Positions 1 through 7,124 are shown, counted from the stretch's first letter. The stretch is 16,761 nucleotides of DNA from JACDBD01 sp050743385 (GCA_050743385.1 JBOGFJ010000261.1:1-16761); one strand, 5' to 3'. The notes: generated by a model not told the origin, from the sequence alone. Made by a program: numbers and translations.

Positions 1-706
1 GTCCGCGATAGGGGCCCAGGTGCAGCGACCGCTCCATGGGGCCGTCGTTGACCGGATAGTTGTCCCACAGCAACGGGCGGCGCCCACCCAGTGCCGCCGC
101 CCACGACCGGGCGTGCTCGGCGCTGATCGTCGGCGAGCACACCGTCGGCCCCGTCCACATGACGTCTTCGACCTCGGTGGGCAGTCCGGCCGCCAGATCG
201 CGCAGATAGGCGGTCGGTCGGGTGCCGACGTACTCGGTGGGGACGAGCGAGAGCCGCACCTGCCGGTCACGGGTGCGCAGGGCGTCGAGCAGCCAGGTGG
301 TGAGGCCGGCCTGCTCGGCCGCCAGCACGGGCCGGTTGGGGATGTCGTCGAGCGCGAGTACGAACCAGTCGACGCCGACGTCGAGGAGGGGCCCGAGCTT
401 CGCCAGCAGCATCTGCCGGTCGTTGTCGTTGCTGTACGCGATGTCGAGCCCGGGGGAGATCGCGAACCCGAAACGCACGTGAAACTCGCGGGCGCGCGCG
501 GCGACCGTTCGGAAGTGCGACGACTCGCGCTCGTCGTACGGCTCCCGCCACCGCTCGCGGTGCCGCGGGTCGCTCTTGGGCGCGTAGACGTAGGCGTTCA
601 TCCCGCGCGCGGCGATGAACTCGAGCAGGGCGAGACGCGCCTCCGGTGCCCACGGCGGACCGTAGAACCCCTCGATGACGCCGCGGAGGGGGAACGGGCG
701 GGGCAC
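1..706 (-). CDS. GH84 beta-N-acetylglucosaminidase (O-GlcNAcase/hyaluronidase family), 3' end outside window
   Basis: This is the first 235 residues of a glycoside hydrolase 84 catalytic domain; the rest lies beyond the left edge. Visible landmarks are the family opening GVIEGFYGPPW (residues 9-19), NAYVYAPKSDPRHR (37-50), FAISPGLDI (81-89), the catalytic double aspartate in LALDDIP (D120, D121), the WTGP segment (184-187) and LLWDNYPVND (212-221). GH84 enzymes remove beta-linked N-acetylglucosamine by substrate-assisted catalysis using the two adjacent Asp residues. The catalytic domain begins almost at residue 1 with no signal peptide or membrane segment, so a cytoplasmic enzyme is inferred. 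The start is uncertain: GTG at 706 lies 6 nt after a TACTCT box and fits a leaderless start, while an in-frame ATG at 727 would add seven residues. Neither has a clear ribosome binding site. It diverges from the acyl-CoA synthetase gene. Confidence 0.92.
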   Translation of the reverse strand, partial: MPRPFPLRGVIEGFYGPPWAPEARLALLEFIAARGMNAYVYAPKSDPRHRERWREPYDERESSHFRTVAARAREFHVRFGFAISPGLDIAYSNDNDRQMLLAKLGPLLDVGVDWFVLALDDIPNRPVLAAEQAGLTTWLLDALRTRDRQVRLSLVPTEYVGTRPTAYLRDLAAGLPTEVEDVMWTGPTVCSPTISAEHARSWAAALGGRRPLLWDNYPVNDGPMERSLHLGPYRG

Positions 707-711
707 GGCGG

Positions 712-718
712 TAGAGTA
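712..718. promoter_or_regulatory. Overlapping divergent -10 boxes
   Basis: The near-palindrome GTAGAGTAC (711-719) reads as TAGAGT on the plus strand (712-717) and TACTCT on the minus strand (718-713). Both match the TAnnnT actinobacterial -10 pattern. The plus box would start an RNA near 724 for the acyl-CoA synthetase. The minus box ends 6 nt before the GTG at 706, which would make the GH84 mRNA leaderless. No convincing -35 boxes were seen on either strand. Confidence 0.35.
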
Positions 719-756
719 CCGGCGCATTTTCGGCGTCGAGCGAGGGAGCGATTGGG

Positions 757-2319
757 ATGCCGCGACTGCCGGACCCGCTCGAGCTCCATGCCGACGGGCG
801 CGGCGAGCACCCGGCGATCATCGTCGACGCCGCGAGTGGCGATCGTCCGCGGGTCGTGTCGTTCGCAGCCCTCAACGCCGACGTGAACCGGGCCGCGCAC
901 GCACTGCGCGCACTGGGCATGCAGCCCGGCGAGCGGCTCGTTTGGTGCGGACCGAACTCGGTCGAGGTGCTCGTGACGATCCACGCCGCCCGCAAGGCCG
1001 GCCAGATCGCGGTGCCGCTGTCGTACCGTTTCAACGCCGACGAGATGCAGTACGTCATCGACAACTCTGACGCGACGCTCGTGGTCGTGGATGCCGAGCA
1101 GGCACCGCTCGTCGCCTCGGTGCGCGAGCGGCTGCCGAAGGTACGCGCGGTGATGGTGTTCGGCGGCCAGGCCCCGGCGGGCTGCGAGCGATGGGACGCG
1201 ATGCTCCGAGACCAGCCGACCGATGAGCCGACCCTCGACGACGGCACATCCGCGGTCGGCGCCCAGATGCTCTACACGTCGGGGACGACCGGGAAACCCA
1301 AAGGGGCGCTGCGCACGACCACCGACCCCGTAATCGTGCTGGCGCTCCTCACCGAGCTCGGCCTCGTGCCCGGCGAGGACGTGCATCTCACCACCGGCCC
1401 GCTGTACCACTCGGGGCCGCTCGCGTTCGCCAGCATCAGCCATACCCTGGGAAGTCCCATCGTTCTGCTGCGCAAATTCGACGCGACCGCGTGGCTGCAC
1501 CTCGTCGAGGAGCACCGGGTCACGAACACCTTCTCGGCGCCGACGCAGCTCAAACGCATCGTCAGCCTTCCGCCGGGCGACCTCGAACGCGCCGACATGT
1601 CGTCGATGCGATGTCTCATCGCCAACGCCGCGCCGGTGCCGTACGCGCTGAAGGAGGAGGTCGTCGAGAAGCTCGGCGAAGGGTTCCTCTACGAGGTGTA
1701 CGGCTCGACCGAGCTCGGGATCGTCACGGTGCTCAAGCCACGAGACCAGTTGCGCAAGCCGGGCTCGTGCGGGAAGACCTATGGGGGCGTCGAGGTCAAG
1801 CTCGTGCGCGACGACGGCAGCGAAGCTGCGACGGGCGAGCCGGGCGAGCTCTTCATCCGCACCGGTCTCGCAATGGACGGCTACCACCGCACGGCCGAGC
1901 AGCTCGACGAGCTGGAGGGGGGCGGCTGGAAGTCGGTCGGCGACATCGCCTACGCCGACGACGAGGGGTACCTCTACATCTGCGACCGCAAGAAAGACAT
2001 GGTCATCTCCGGCGGTGTGAACATCTATCCCGCGGAGATCGAGGCGGTCATCTACGCGCACCCCTCCGTGCTCGACGCGGCCGTGTTCGGCATTCCCGAC
2101 GAGGAATGGGGTGAGCGCGTCCACGCCATCGTGCAGCCGAAGTCCGGTGAGGCCATCGACCTCGACGAGCTGCGCGCGTTCGTCGAGGAGCGCATCGGGG
2201 GCTACAAGCGCCCGCGAACGTACGAGGTGCGGCCCGAGCTTCCCCGTACCGATGCCGGCAAGCTGCTCAAGCGCGTGCTGAGGGACGAGTTCTGGCACGA
2301 CCGCACCACCTCGGTCTGA
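757..2319 (+). CDS. AMP-forming acyl-CoA synthetase (FadD-type ligase)
   Basis: This 520-residue protein is a full-length class I adenylate-forming enzyme that would activate a carboxylic acid with ATP and then form the CoA thioester. The phosphate-binding loop YTSGTTGKPKG is at 173-183, the adenine-binding segment YEVYGSTELG at 312-321, the ribose-binding aspartate in SVGDIAY at 394-400, the hinge DRKKDMVISGGVNIYP at 410-425, and the catalytic lysine in DAGK is K502. The ATG start has a GAGGGAG ribosome binding site at 742-748. Substrate cannot be read from the sequence; fatty, aromatic or steroid-derived acids are all possible. It is followed after 10 bp by the genes for a second, NDP-forming acyl-CoA synthetase, so one operon for acid activation is likely. 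Confidence 0.93.
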   Translation: MPRLPDPLELHADGRGEHPAIIVDAASGDRPRVVSFAALNADVNRAAHALRALGMQPGERLVWCGPNSVEVLVTIHAARKAGQIAVPLSYRFNADEMQYVIDNSDATLVVVDAEQAPLVASVRERLPKVRAVMVFGGQAPAGCERWDAMLRDQPTDEPTLDDGTSAVGAQMLYTSGTTGKPKGALRTTTDPVIVLALLTELGLVPGEDVHLTTGPLYHSGPLAFASISHTLGSPIVLLRKFDATAWLHLVEEHRVTNTFSAPTQLKRIVSLPPGDLERADMSSMRCLIANAAPVPYALKEEVVEKLGEGFLYEVYGSTELGIVTVLKPRDQLRKPGSCGKTYGGVEVKLVRDDGSEAATGEPGELFIRTGLAMDGYHRTAEQLDELEGGGWKSVGDIAYADDEGYLYICDRKKDMVISGGVNIYPAEIEAVIYAHPSVLDAAVFGIPDEEWGERVHAIVQPKSGEAIDLDELRAFVEERIGGYKRPRTYEVRPELPRTDAGKLLKRVLRDEFWHDRTTSV

Positions 2320-2329
2320 TCCCGGCTGC

Positions 2330-2977
2330 ATGCGACGCACGCTCTCGGAAGTGGAGTCGAAGCGCGTGGTCGCCGCGCACGGTGTGCCGGTCGCGGACGA
2401 GCGCACCGCCGCCGACCCCGACGAGGCGGTTGCGGCCGCGACCGCACTCGGTTACCCGGTGGTGGTGAAGCTCTGCGGCGAGGGCATCGCTCACAAGACC
2501 GAACGCGGCCTGGTCCGGCTCGGGCTCGGCGACGCCACCGCGGTCCGCTCGGCGGGGAGCGAGTTGCTGGCGGCGGCGGGGCCCGACGACGGCCCGGTGG
2601 AGCTGCTCGTCGCCCGAATGGTGCGCGGCAGTCGCGAGCTCATCGCGGGTTTGCACGTCGACGCGCAGTTCGGCCCGTGCGTGATGGTCGGCCTGGGAGG
2701 GATCCTCGCCGAGGCGGTCGGCGACGTCGTGTTCCGTCTCGTACCGATCACGCCCACCGACGCCGAGGAGATGGTCGACGATCTCGCGAGCCAGGCCGTG
2801 CTCGGCGAGTTCCGCGGTGAGCCTCCGGTCGACCGGGCGGCACTCACCGAGGTGCTCGTGGGCTTGTCCCGCCTGGCCGAGGCCAATCCGCGCGTGGTGG
2901 CGGTCGACGTCAACCCGCTCATCGTGGTCGGCGGTCGCCCGCTGGCCGTCGACGCCCTCGTCGAGGTGGGGGAGTGA
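2330..2977 (+). CDS. NDP-forming acyl-CoA synthetase, beta (ATP-grasp) subunit
   Basis: This 215-residue protein is a stand-alone ATP-grasp domain of the acetate/acyl-CoA ligase (ADP-forming) family, which couples acyl-CoA to ATP reversibly through phosphohistidine. Seen in the sequence are the N-terminal helix SEVESKRVVAAHGVPV, the nucleotide-binding strand YPVVVKLCG (42-50), the conserved histidine in IAHKTERG (H55), the glycine-rich VGLGGILAEAVGDVVFRL segment, and the C-terminal metal-ligand strand VAVDVNPLIV. H55 aligns by motif with the second phospho-histidine described in split archaeal enzymes; this assignment is inference. The length matches separate beta subunits rather than the fused bacterial form. 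It ends in a GTGA overlap with the alpha subunit gene, so the two are probably translated together. No strong Shine-Dalgarno is visible in the 10 bp before the ATG. Confidence 0.88.
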   Translation: MRRTLSEVESKRVVAAHGVPVADERTAADPDEAVAAATALGYPVVVKLCGEGIAHKTERGLVRLGLGDATAVRSAGSELLAAAGPDDGPVELLVARMVRGSRELIAGLHVDAQFGPCVMVGLGGILAEAVGDVVFRLVPITPTDAEEMVDDLASQAVLGEFRGEPPVDRAALTEVLVGLSRLAEANPRVVAVDVNPLIVVGGRPLAVDALVEVGE

Positions 2978-4446
2978 CCGCAGGAACCGCGCGCTTCGAC
3001 CCGCTGTTCGAACCCCGAGGCGTTGTCGTCGCGGGGGCGTCGTCACACCCCGGGAAGTTCGGCTTCGTCGCACTCCACAACATCCTGCGTCACGGCTACC
3101 CGGGCGCGGTGTTCGCCACGAATCGCGAGGGTGGCGAGATCCTCGGCGTGCGCGCCCTCACGACGGTCGACGACCTTCCCGACGGCGCCGCCGACCTCGT
3201 GTTCGTCTGCACGCCGGCGGCGGCAAACATCGACCTGATGCGGGCCGTCGCGGCTAAGGGTGTGCGAGCGGCGTTCGTGACGTCGGCGGGCTACGGGGAG
3301 GCAGGCGAGAGGGGCCGGGCCGCGGAGCGGGAGCTGGTGGCGTGCTGCGAGGAGCTCGGCATCCTGCTCGTGGGACCCAACGGCCAGGGGGTGGTGTCGA
3401 CGCCGGCGTCGCTCTGTGCGCAGATCGTGGCGCCGTTCCCGCCGCGGGGTCGCATCGCGATCGCGAGCCAGTCCGGGAATTTCGTGTCGTCGTTCCAGAA
3501 CTACGCCGTGCAGACCGGCATCGGCGTCAGCCGCGCCGTGTCGGCGGGCAACGCCGCCGCCGTCACCGTTCCCGATCTGCTCGAGTGCTATGCCCACGAC
3601 CCGGAGACCGCCGTCGCGCTCGCCTACGTCGAGGGCGTGACCGACGGCCGGACCTTCTACGAGCGGGCGCGTGCGGTAGCGGAACGCAAGCCGCTCGTTC
3701 TCCTGAAGGGCGGGACGACGCGTCGCGGCCAGCAGGCCGCCGCGTCACATACCGGCGCGCTCGCAAGCGACGAGCGCGTCTTCGACGGCATGTGCCGGCA
3801 GGCCGGCGTCACCCGCGCCGGGTCGGTCGAGGAGGCATTCGAAGCGGCCGCGACCTTTGCGACGCAACCCCTCCCGCGTGGGCCGCGGGTGGCGGTGCTG
3901 ACCACGGCGGGCGGTTGGGGCGTCGTGACGGCCGACGCGATCGCCCGCGCCGATCTCGAGCTCGTGGACCTGCCCGAAGACCTCCTCGCCGCGATCGATG
4001 CGAAGCTCCCTCCGCGCTGGAGTCGCAACAACCCCATCGACCTCGCCGGCGCGGAGACGCGTGACACGATCCCCGAAGTGCTCGACCTCGTGGCCGGCCA
4101 CGACGGCGTCGACGCGGTCGTGTACCTCGGCCTGGGCATCCAGTCGAACCAGGCCCGCCTGATGCGAACAGGGCCGTTCTTTCCCGATCACGGGCTCGAG
4201 CGGATCGTGGCGTACCACGAGCGCCAGGACGAGCGGTTCGCACGCGCCGCCGCCGACATCTCCGCGGCGACGGGCAAGCCCGTGCTCACCGCCACCGAGC
4301 TCGCGGTGGCCGATCCCGAGAACCCCGGGCCTCGCACGGTTCGTGACACGGGGCGGCTCTGCTATTCGTCGTCGAACCGCGCGGTGGTCGCGTTGGAGCA
4401 CCTGTGGCGGTACGCGCGCTACCACTCCCGGCGAACCAGCCCGTGA
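2974..4446 (+). CDS. NDP-forming acyl-CoA synthetase, alpha (CoA-binding) subunit
   Basis: The 490-residue product has the three-part alpha subunit layout. First is a Rossmann-like CoA-binding domain (about 8-135, with GVVVAGASSHPGKFG and the VGPNGQGV loop). Second is a succinyl-CoA ligase-like domain with ASQSGNF (164-170) and the phosphohistidine motif AASHTGALAS (H259). Third is a ligase-CoA-like domain (about 300-480, TTAGGWGVVTAD and NNPIDLAGAE). The phosphoryl group is expected to pass from acyl phosphate to H259 and then to ADP bound by the upstream beta subunit. There is no C-terminal ATP-grasp domain, so the enzyme is split with beta encoded before alpha. The GTG start overlaps the beta stop as GTGA, and the stop overlaps the likely carboxypeptidase start the same way. 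Confidence 0.9.
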   Translation: MTAGTARFDPLFEPRGVVVAGASSHPGKFGFVALHNILRHGYPGAVFATNREGGEILGVRALTTVDDLPDGAADLVFVCTPAAANIDLMRAVAAKGVRAAFVTSAGYGEAGERGRAAERELVACCEELGILLVGPNGQGVVSTPASLCAQIVAPFPPRGRIAIASQSGNFVSSFQNYAVQTGIGVSRAVSAGNAAAVTVPDLLECYAHDPETAVALAYVEGVTDGRTFYERARAVAERKPLVLLKGGTTRRGQQAAASHTGALASDERVFDGMCRQAGVTRAGSVEEAFEAAATFATQPLPRGPRVAVLTTAGGWGVVTADAIARADLELVDLPEDLLAAIDAKLPPRWSRNNPIDLAGAETRDTIPEVLDLVAGHDGVDAVVYLGLGIQSNQARLMRTGPFFPDHGLERIVAYHERQDERFARAAADISAATGKPVLTATELAVADPENPGPRTVRDTGRLCYSSSNRAVVALEHLWRYARYHSRRTSP

Positions 4447-5858
4447 GCACCGGAGCCGCGCGGCGGATGCTCGTCGCTCTCGTGGCGCTCGCCGCGATCG
4501 CCTGCGCCGTACTCGCCGCCGGGGCCGGAGCCGACCCGTCCCGGTCGCGGACGGCACCGGCCTTGGTGACCCCGATGTGGTCGGCGCGGCGCGTCCCGCA
4601 GTCGTTGGTCGATACGGTCGGCGCCCAACAGCTCCAAGGCGCGCTCGACGCCGAGCTCGGCGGCGTCGAGTCGTGTGCGGTCGTCACCACGGGCGACGGT
4701 GACACCGTCCTCGCGGCCCGGAACCCCGACGCCCCCATGATCCCGGCGTCGAGCCAGAAGCTCTTCACCGCGGTGGCGGCCCTCGAGGTGCTCGGCCCCG
4801 ACTACCGCTTCCAGACGAACGTGGTCGCGCCCGCCCCCGCGAGTGACGGGAGCGTCGACGAGCTCTGGCTCGTCGGCGGCGGTGATCCTGTGCTCGCGAC
4901 GCCCGAGTTCGCGGCCGAGCTGGCCACGGAGCCCTTCTACGAGCAGACCGACGTCGTCACGACGTCGCTCGCCGAGCTGGCCGACGCGATCGTGGCCGCC
5001 GGTGTGCGCCAGGTCCCGGGCGGTGTGCACGGCGACGATTCGCGCTACGAGACCGTGCGCTACCTCCCGACCTGGCGCGACACCTATCGGACCGGCGGGC
5101 AAGTCGGCCCGCTCGGCGCACTGACCGTCAACGACGGGTACACCGTGCTCAACCCGACACCGGTGCCTGTCGACGACCCGGCCAGCTTCGCTGCGTCGGA
5201 GCTGGCGCGTCTGCTCGCAGAGCGCGGTGTCGTGGTCGGTGCCGAAGCCGATCGCGGCCCGGCGCCGGCGGACGCGGCCGTCGTCGCGTCGGTGCAATCG
5301 CGTCCGGTGCGAGACATCGTCGGCGGGCTGCTCCGGTCGAGCGACAACCTCACCGCCGAGCTCCTCGCGCGCGAGATCGGGTTCAAGGCCGCGAGCGAGG
5401 GAACGACCGCGGCGGGCACGGCTGCGATCATCGCCACGCTCGAGCAGCTCGGCATCACCACCCAGGGACTCGCGCTCGTCGACGGCTCCGGTCTCGATCG
5501 GGGCGACCGGGCAACGTGCGGTCAGCTCGTGAGTGCGCTCGACGTCGGTGAGCAGTCCGACCGCGACGCCCTGTGGAGCGGTCTCGCGGTCGCCGGGGAG
5601 GCGGGCACCCTCCGGCCGAGCTTCCGGGGCACGCCCCTCCAGGGTCGGTTGCGGGGGAAGACGGGCTCCCTCGAAGGGGTGACCGCCCTGGCCGGGCTGA
5701 TCGACGTGGGCCGGCCGCTGAGGTTCGCTTTCCTCGCCGCCGGGGCATTCTCCGAGGCGGGCGGGGTGGCTCTCCGCGAGCGGGTTGCCACGATCGTGGC
5801 CGGGTTCCCCGACGTCCCGCCGGCAGACCAGCTGGTGCCGGCGCCGGTGACTCCGTAG
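4443..5858 (+). CDS. dacB: D-alanyl-D-alanine carboxypeptidase/endopeptidase, PBP4 type (peptidase S13)
   Basis: The 471-residue product carries all three penicillin-binding active-site motifs of family S13: S103-S-Q-K106 (PASSQKLFTAV), S300-D-N302 and K406-T-G408. The long insertion between the first two motifs is typical of PBP4/DacB. Residues 1-30 form an export signal, with RR followed by a hydrophobic run and an AxA-like end, so the enzyme should act on peptidoglycan outside the membrane, trimming or cleaving D-Ala-D-Ala peptides. GTG at 4443 is preferred because it overlaps the upstream stop as GTGA and places the signal peptide directly at the N terminus; another in-frame GTG at 4404 would add 13 residues. 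Coupling to acyl-CoA ligase genes is unexpected and may only reflect operon packing. Confidence 0.92.
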   Translation: MSTGAARRMLVALVALAAIACAVLAAGAGADPSRSRTAPALVTPMWSARRVPQSLVDTVGAQQLQGALDAELGGVESCAVVTTGDGDTVLAARNPDAPMIPASSQKLFTAVAALEVLGPDYRFQTNVVAPAPASDGSVDELWLVGGGDPVLATPEFAAELATEPFYEQTDVVTTSLAELADAIVAAGVRQVPGGVHGDDSRYETVRYLPTWRDTYRTGGQVGPLGALTVNDGYTVLNPTPVPVDDPASFAASELARLLAERGVVVGAEADRGPAPADAAVVASVQSRPVRDIVGGLLRSSDNLTAELLAREIGFKAASEGTTAAGTAAIIATLEQLGITTQGLALVDGSGLDRGDRATCGQLVSALDVGEQSDRDALWSGLAVAGEAGTLRPSFRGTPLQGRLRGKTGSLEGVTALAGLIDVGRPLRFAFLAAGAFSEAGGVALRERVATIVAGFPDVPPADQLVPAPVTP

Positions 5859-5874
5859 CGTCGGGGCGCGTTGC

Positions 5875-5903
5875 TTGCACCGGCAGAGGCCGGCGGCGAC
5901 AAT
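5875..5903 (+). promoter_or_regulatory. Candidate promoter for the small membrane protein operon
   Basis: TTGCAC (5875-5880) and GACAAT (5898-5903) are separated by 17 bp in the 142-bp gap after dacB. The predicted start near 5910 would leave a leader of about 90 nt before the ATG at 6001. This is the best sigma70-like pair in the gap, but it is read by eye only. Confidence 0.35.
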
Positions 5904-6000
5904 CCCGGCCCATCACCAAGAAGAGGATGCGGGCGAGAGGCCGCGAAGCGGTGGCGCCGGGCATGCCGGCGTCGAGCGAGAGAGCGCGACAGGAAGGGAC

Positions 6001-6378
6001 ATGGTGAACGGATCCGACGGCGACGCCCGACCCGAGGCCGCGGCGGTCCGTTCCACGCCGCCGTTGCCCCAGCTCGTGGTGGAGCTGCGGGACCTGGTCG
6101 TCGAGTACTTCAAGCAGGAGACGATCGTCCCGCTCAAGCAGCTGGGCCGATACGTGGCCTTCGGCCTGCTGGGCGCGCTGCTGCTCGGCTTCGGGGCAGT
6201 GTTCCTGGGCCTGGCGGGCCTGCGAGCGCTGCAGACCGAGACCGACACGACCTTCACCGGTAACTGGTCGTGGGTGCCGTACGTGATCATGGTGGTGGCG
6301 CTGCTGCTGGGGGCGGCGGTCACGTGGCAGACGCGGGGCGCGGTGCGCCGGCGGAAGGACCGGAAGGGGAACTCATGA
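6001..6378 (+). CDS. Small two-helix membrane protein, phage holin_3_6-like (putative)
   Basis: The 125-residue product has a charged, Pro/Ala-rich N terminus and an amphipathic stretch (LPQLVVELRDLVVEYFKQE). Two transmembrane helices follow (about 49-73, YVAFGLLGALLLGFGAVFLG, and about 87-107, WVPYVIMVVALLLGAAV), then a very basic tail (RRRKDRKGNS). Helix number, position and the amphipathic lead-in resemble the actinobacterial holin-X/DUF1469 proteins, which are chromosomal membrane proteins with no proven lytic role; this is a resemblance, not a firm match. ATG at 6001 follows AGGAAGGG (5990-5997); GTG at 6004 is possible. It overlaps the next gene by ATGA. The start region (5969-5996) resembles the dispersed repeat described elsewhere. 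Confidence 0.75.
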   Translation: MVNGSDGDARPEAAAVRSTPPLPQLVVELRDLVVEYFKQETIVPLKQLGRYVAFGLLGALLLGFGAVFLGLAGLRALQTETDTTFTGNWSWVPYVIMVVALLLGAAVTWQTRGAVRRRKDRKGNS

Positions 6379-6599
6379 GCATGCCCGCCGACCGGCGCGA
6401 CCGGCCCGTCACCCGGGCCGACCTCGAGGCGAAGCTGGGCCAGATCCGTGATGCGACCGAGTCGGGCGGCGGAGCCGCCAAAGGCGTCGGGATGGCTGTC
6501 GGGGTGGCCGCGGTCGCCGCGGTCGTGCTCGTCGCCTACTTCCTCGGCAACCGTCGAGGCCGCAAGCGCCGCACGATCGTCGAAGTGCGCCGGGTGTGA
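6375..6599 (+). CDS. Small single-helix membrane protein of unknown function
   Basis: This 74-residue protein starts at an ATG that overlaps the previous stop as ATGA and follows a purine-rich GGAAGGGGA site. Residues 1-30 are hydrophilic (VTRADLEAKLGQIRDATESGGG). One transmembrane helix (about 36-57, AKGVGMAVGVAAVAAVVLVAYFLG) follows, then a basic end (NRRGRKRRTIVEVRR). The layout suggests a type of small anchored protein with a cytoplasmic basic face. I do not recognise a family with known function. Its tight overlaps on both sides mean the three small proteins are almost certainly made together and may form one membrane assembly. Confidence 0.75.
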   Translation: MSMPADRRDRPVTRADLEAKLGQIRDATESGGGAAKGVGMAVGVAAVAAVVLVAYFLGNRRGRKRRTIVEVRRV

Positions 6600-6808
6600 C
6601 CTCGCCCGGGTTCGTCGCGCGGGTTTCCCGCATCGGGCTGCGCAAGGGGATCCTCGAGGGCTCACGACCGTGGCTCTACACGGGTCTCGCCGCAGTGACG
6701 CTTCGGATGCTGCGCCGCATCGCCCGCGAGCAGCCGCGTACCGTCTTCTCGGAAGAGCTCCAACCGGGCCAGCACGTGGAAATCCGGGTGCTGCCACCCG
6801 AGCGCTGA
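6596..6808 (+). CDS. Small conserved-type protein of unknown function, third gene of the membrane trio
   Basis: This 70-residue protein starts at GTG overlapping the previous stop as GTGA. It has a basic N-terminal half (SRIGLRKGILEGSRPWLYTGLAAVTLRMLRRIAREQ) with a weakly hydrophobic, amphipathic centre. A polar C-terminal strand-like end (VFSEELQPGQHVEIRVLPPER) follows. It could bind the membrane surface or the other two small proteins. I do not recognise it. Its reality rests on the overlap, the absence of another reading of this segment and the protein-like composition compared with the other frames. Confidence 0.65.
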   Translation: MTSPGFVARVSRIGLRKGILEGSRPWLYTGLAAVTLRMLRRIAREQPRTVFSEELQPGQHVEIRVLPPER

Positions 6809-6896
6809 CGCGAACCGCCTGCGGGACCGCCGACGGCGACCGGTACGCTGGTTGGCTCGTAACAGCCGGACGAGCGCCCCGGAGGGCGGCGGCGGG

Positions 6897-6902
6897 TACC
6901 CT
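6897..6902 (+). promoter_or_regulatory. Candidate -10 box for the ttuB-ttuA-trmI operon
   Basis: TACCCT lies 21 nt before the GTG at 6924 and would give a short leader of about 15 nt carrying the GAGGGAG ribosome binding site (6913-6919). An alternative box, TACGCT, is at 6844-6849 and would give a leader of about 68 nt. Neither has a clear -35 partner. Confidence 0.3.
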
Positions 6903-6923
6903 GCCGCCGAGCGAGGGAGCCAT

Positions 6924-7124
6924 GTGAGAGTCCTGCTTCGCAACCCGCGGCGCGAGCTCGAGATGCCGGGCCCGCTCACGGTGGCGGGTCTGCTCGAGCG
7001 CCTCGAGCTCAACCCCGAGTCGGTGCTCGTCATCTGCGGCGAGACGCTCGTGACCCGCGACGACCGCCTCGGCGACGCCGACACGGTCGAGGTCCGGCCC
7101 GTGATGTCGGGGGGTGCGTCGTGA
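6924..7124 (+). CDS. ttuB: TtuB-like ubiquitin-fold sulfur carrier (MoaD/ThiS family)
   Basis: This is a 66-residue beta-grasp protein. It starts VRVLLRNPRRELEMPGPLTV and contains the family core LLERLELNPESVLVICGETLVTRDDRL, with the signature DTVEVRPVMSGG near the end. The pattern is closest to Thermus TtuB, the sulfur donor for 2-thiolation of tRNA U54. Such carriers are activated by an E1-like enzyme (none in this window) at a C-terminal Gly-Gly. Here two residues, Ala-Ser, follow the Gly-Gly, so either the tail is clipped or the tail is tolerated. GTG at 6924 is chosen because it starts the first beta strand and follows GAGGGAG; the ATG at 6922 is in another frame. It overlaps ttuA as GTGA, and this pairing supports the functional call. 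Confidence 0.88.
   Translation: MRVLLRNPRRELEMPGPLTVAGLLERLELNPESVLVICGETLVTRDDRLGDADTVEVRPVMSGGAS

Noticed and set aside
20..886. A 288-codon plus-strand frame at the left edge
   Set aside because: It is antisense to the GH84 gene, whose catalytic motifs are unmistakable, and runs into the acyl-CoA synthetase start in another frame.
598..2406. A 602-codon open frame on the minus strand opposite the acyl-CoA synthetase
   Set aside because: Its translation is low-complexity, rich in Arg, Val, His and Asp with no domain motifs, and it is exactly antisense to a gene with all adenylation motifs. Long antisense frames are expected at this GC content.
4404..4442. GTG at 4404 as the start of the carboxypeptidase
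   Set aside because: It would lie deep inside the alpha subunit gene and push the signal peptide away from the N terminus. GTG 4443 gives the same GTGA coupling used twice nearby.
5875..6000. A longer N terminus for the first small membrane protein (start at 5875)
   Set aside because: The added 42 residues are low-complexity and overlap the predicted promoter, while ATG 6001 has a good ribosome binding site.
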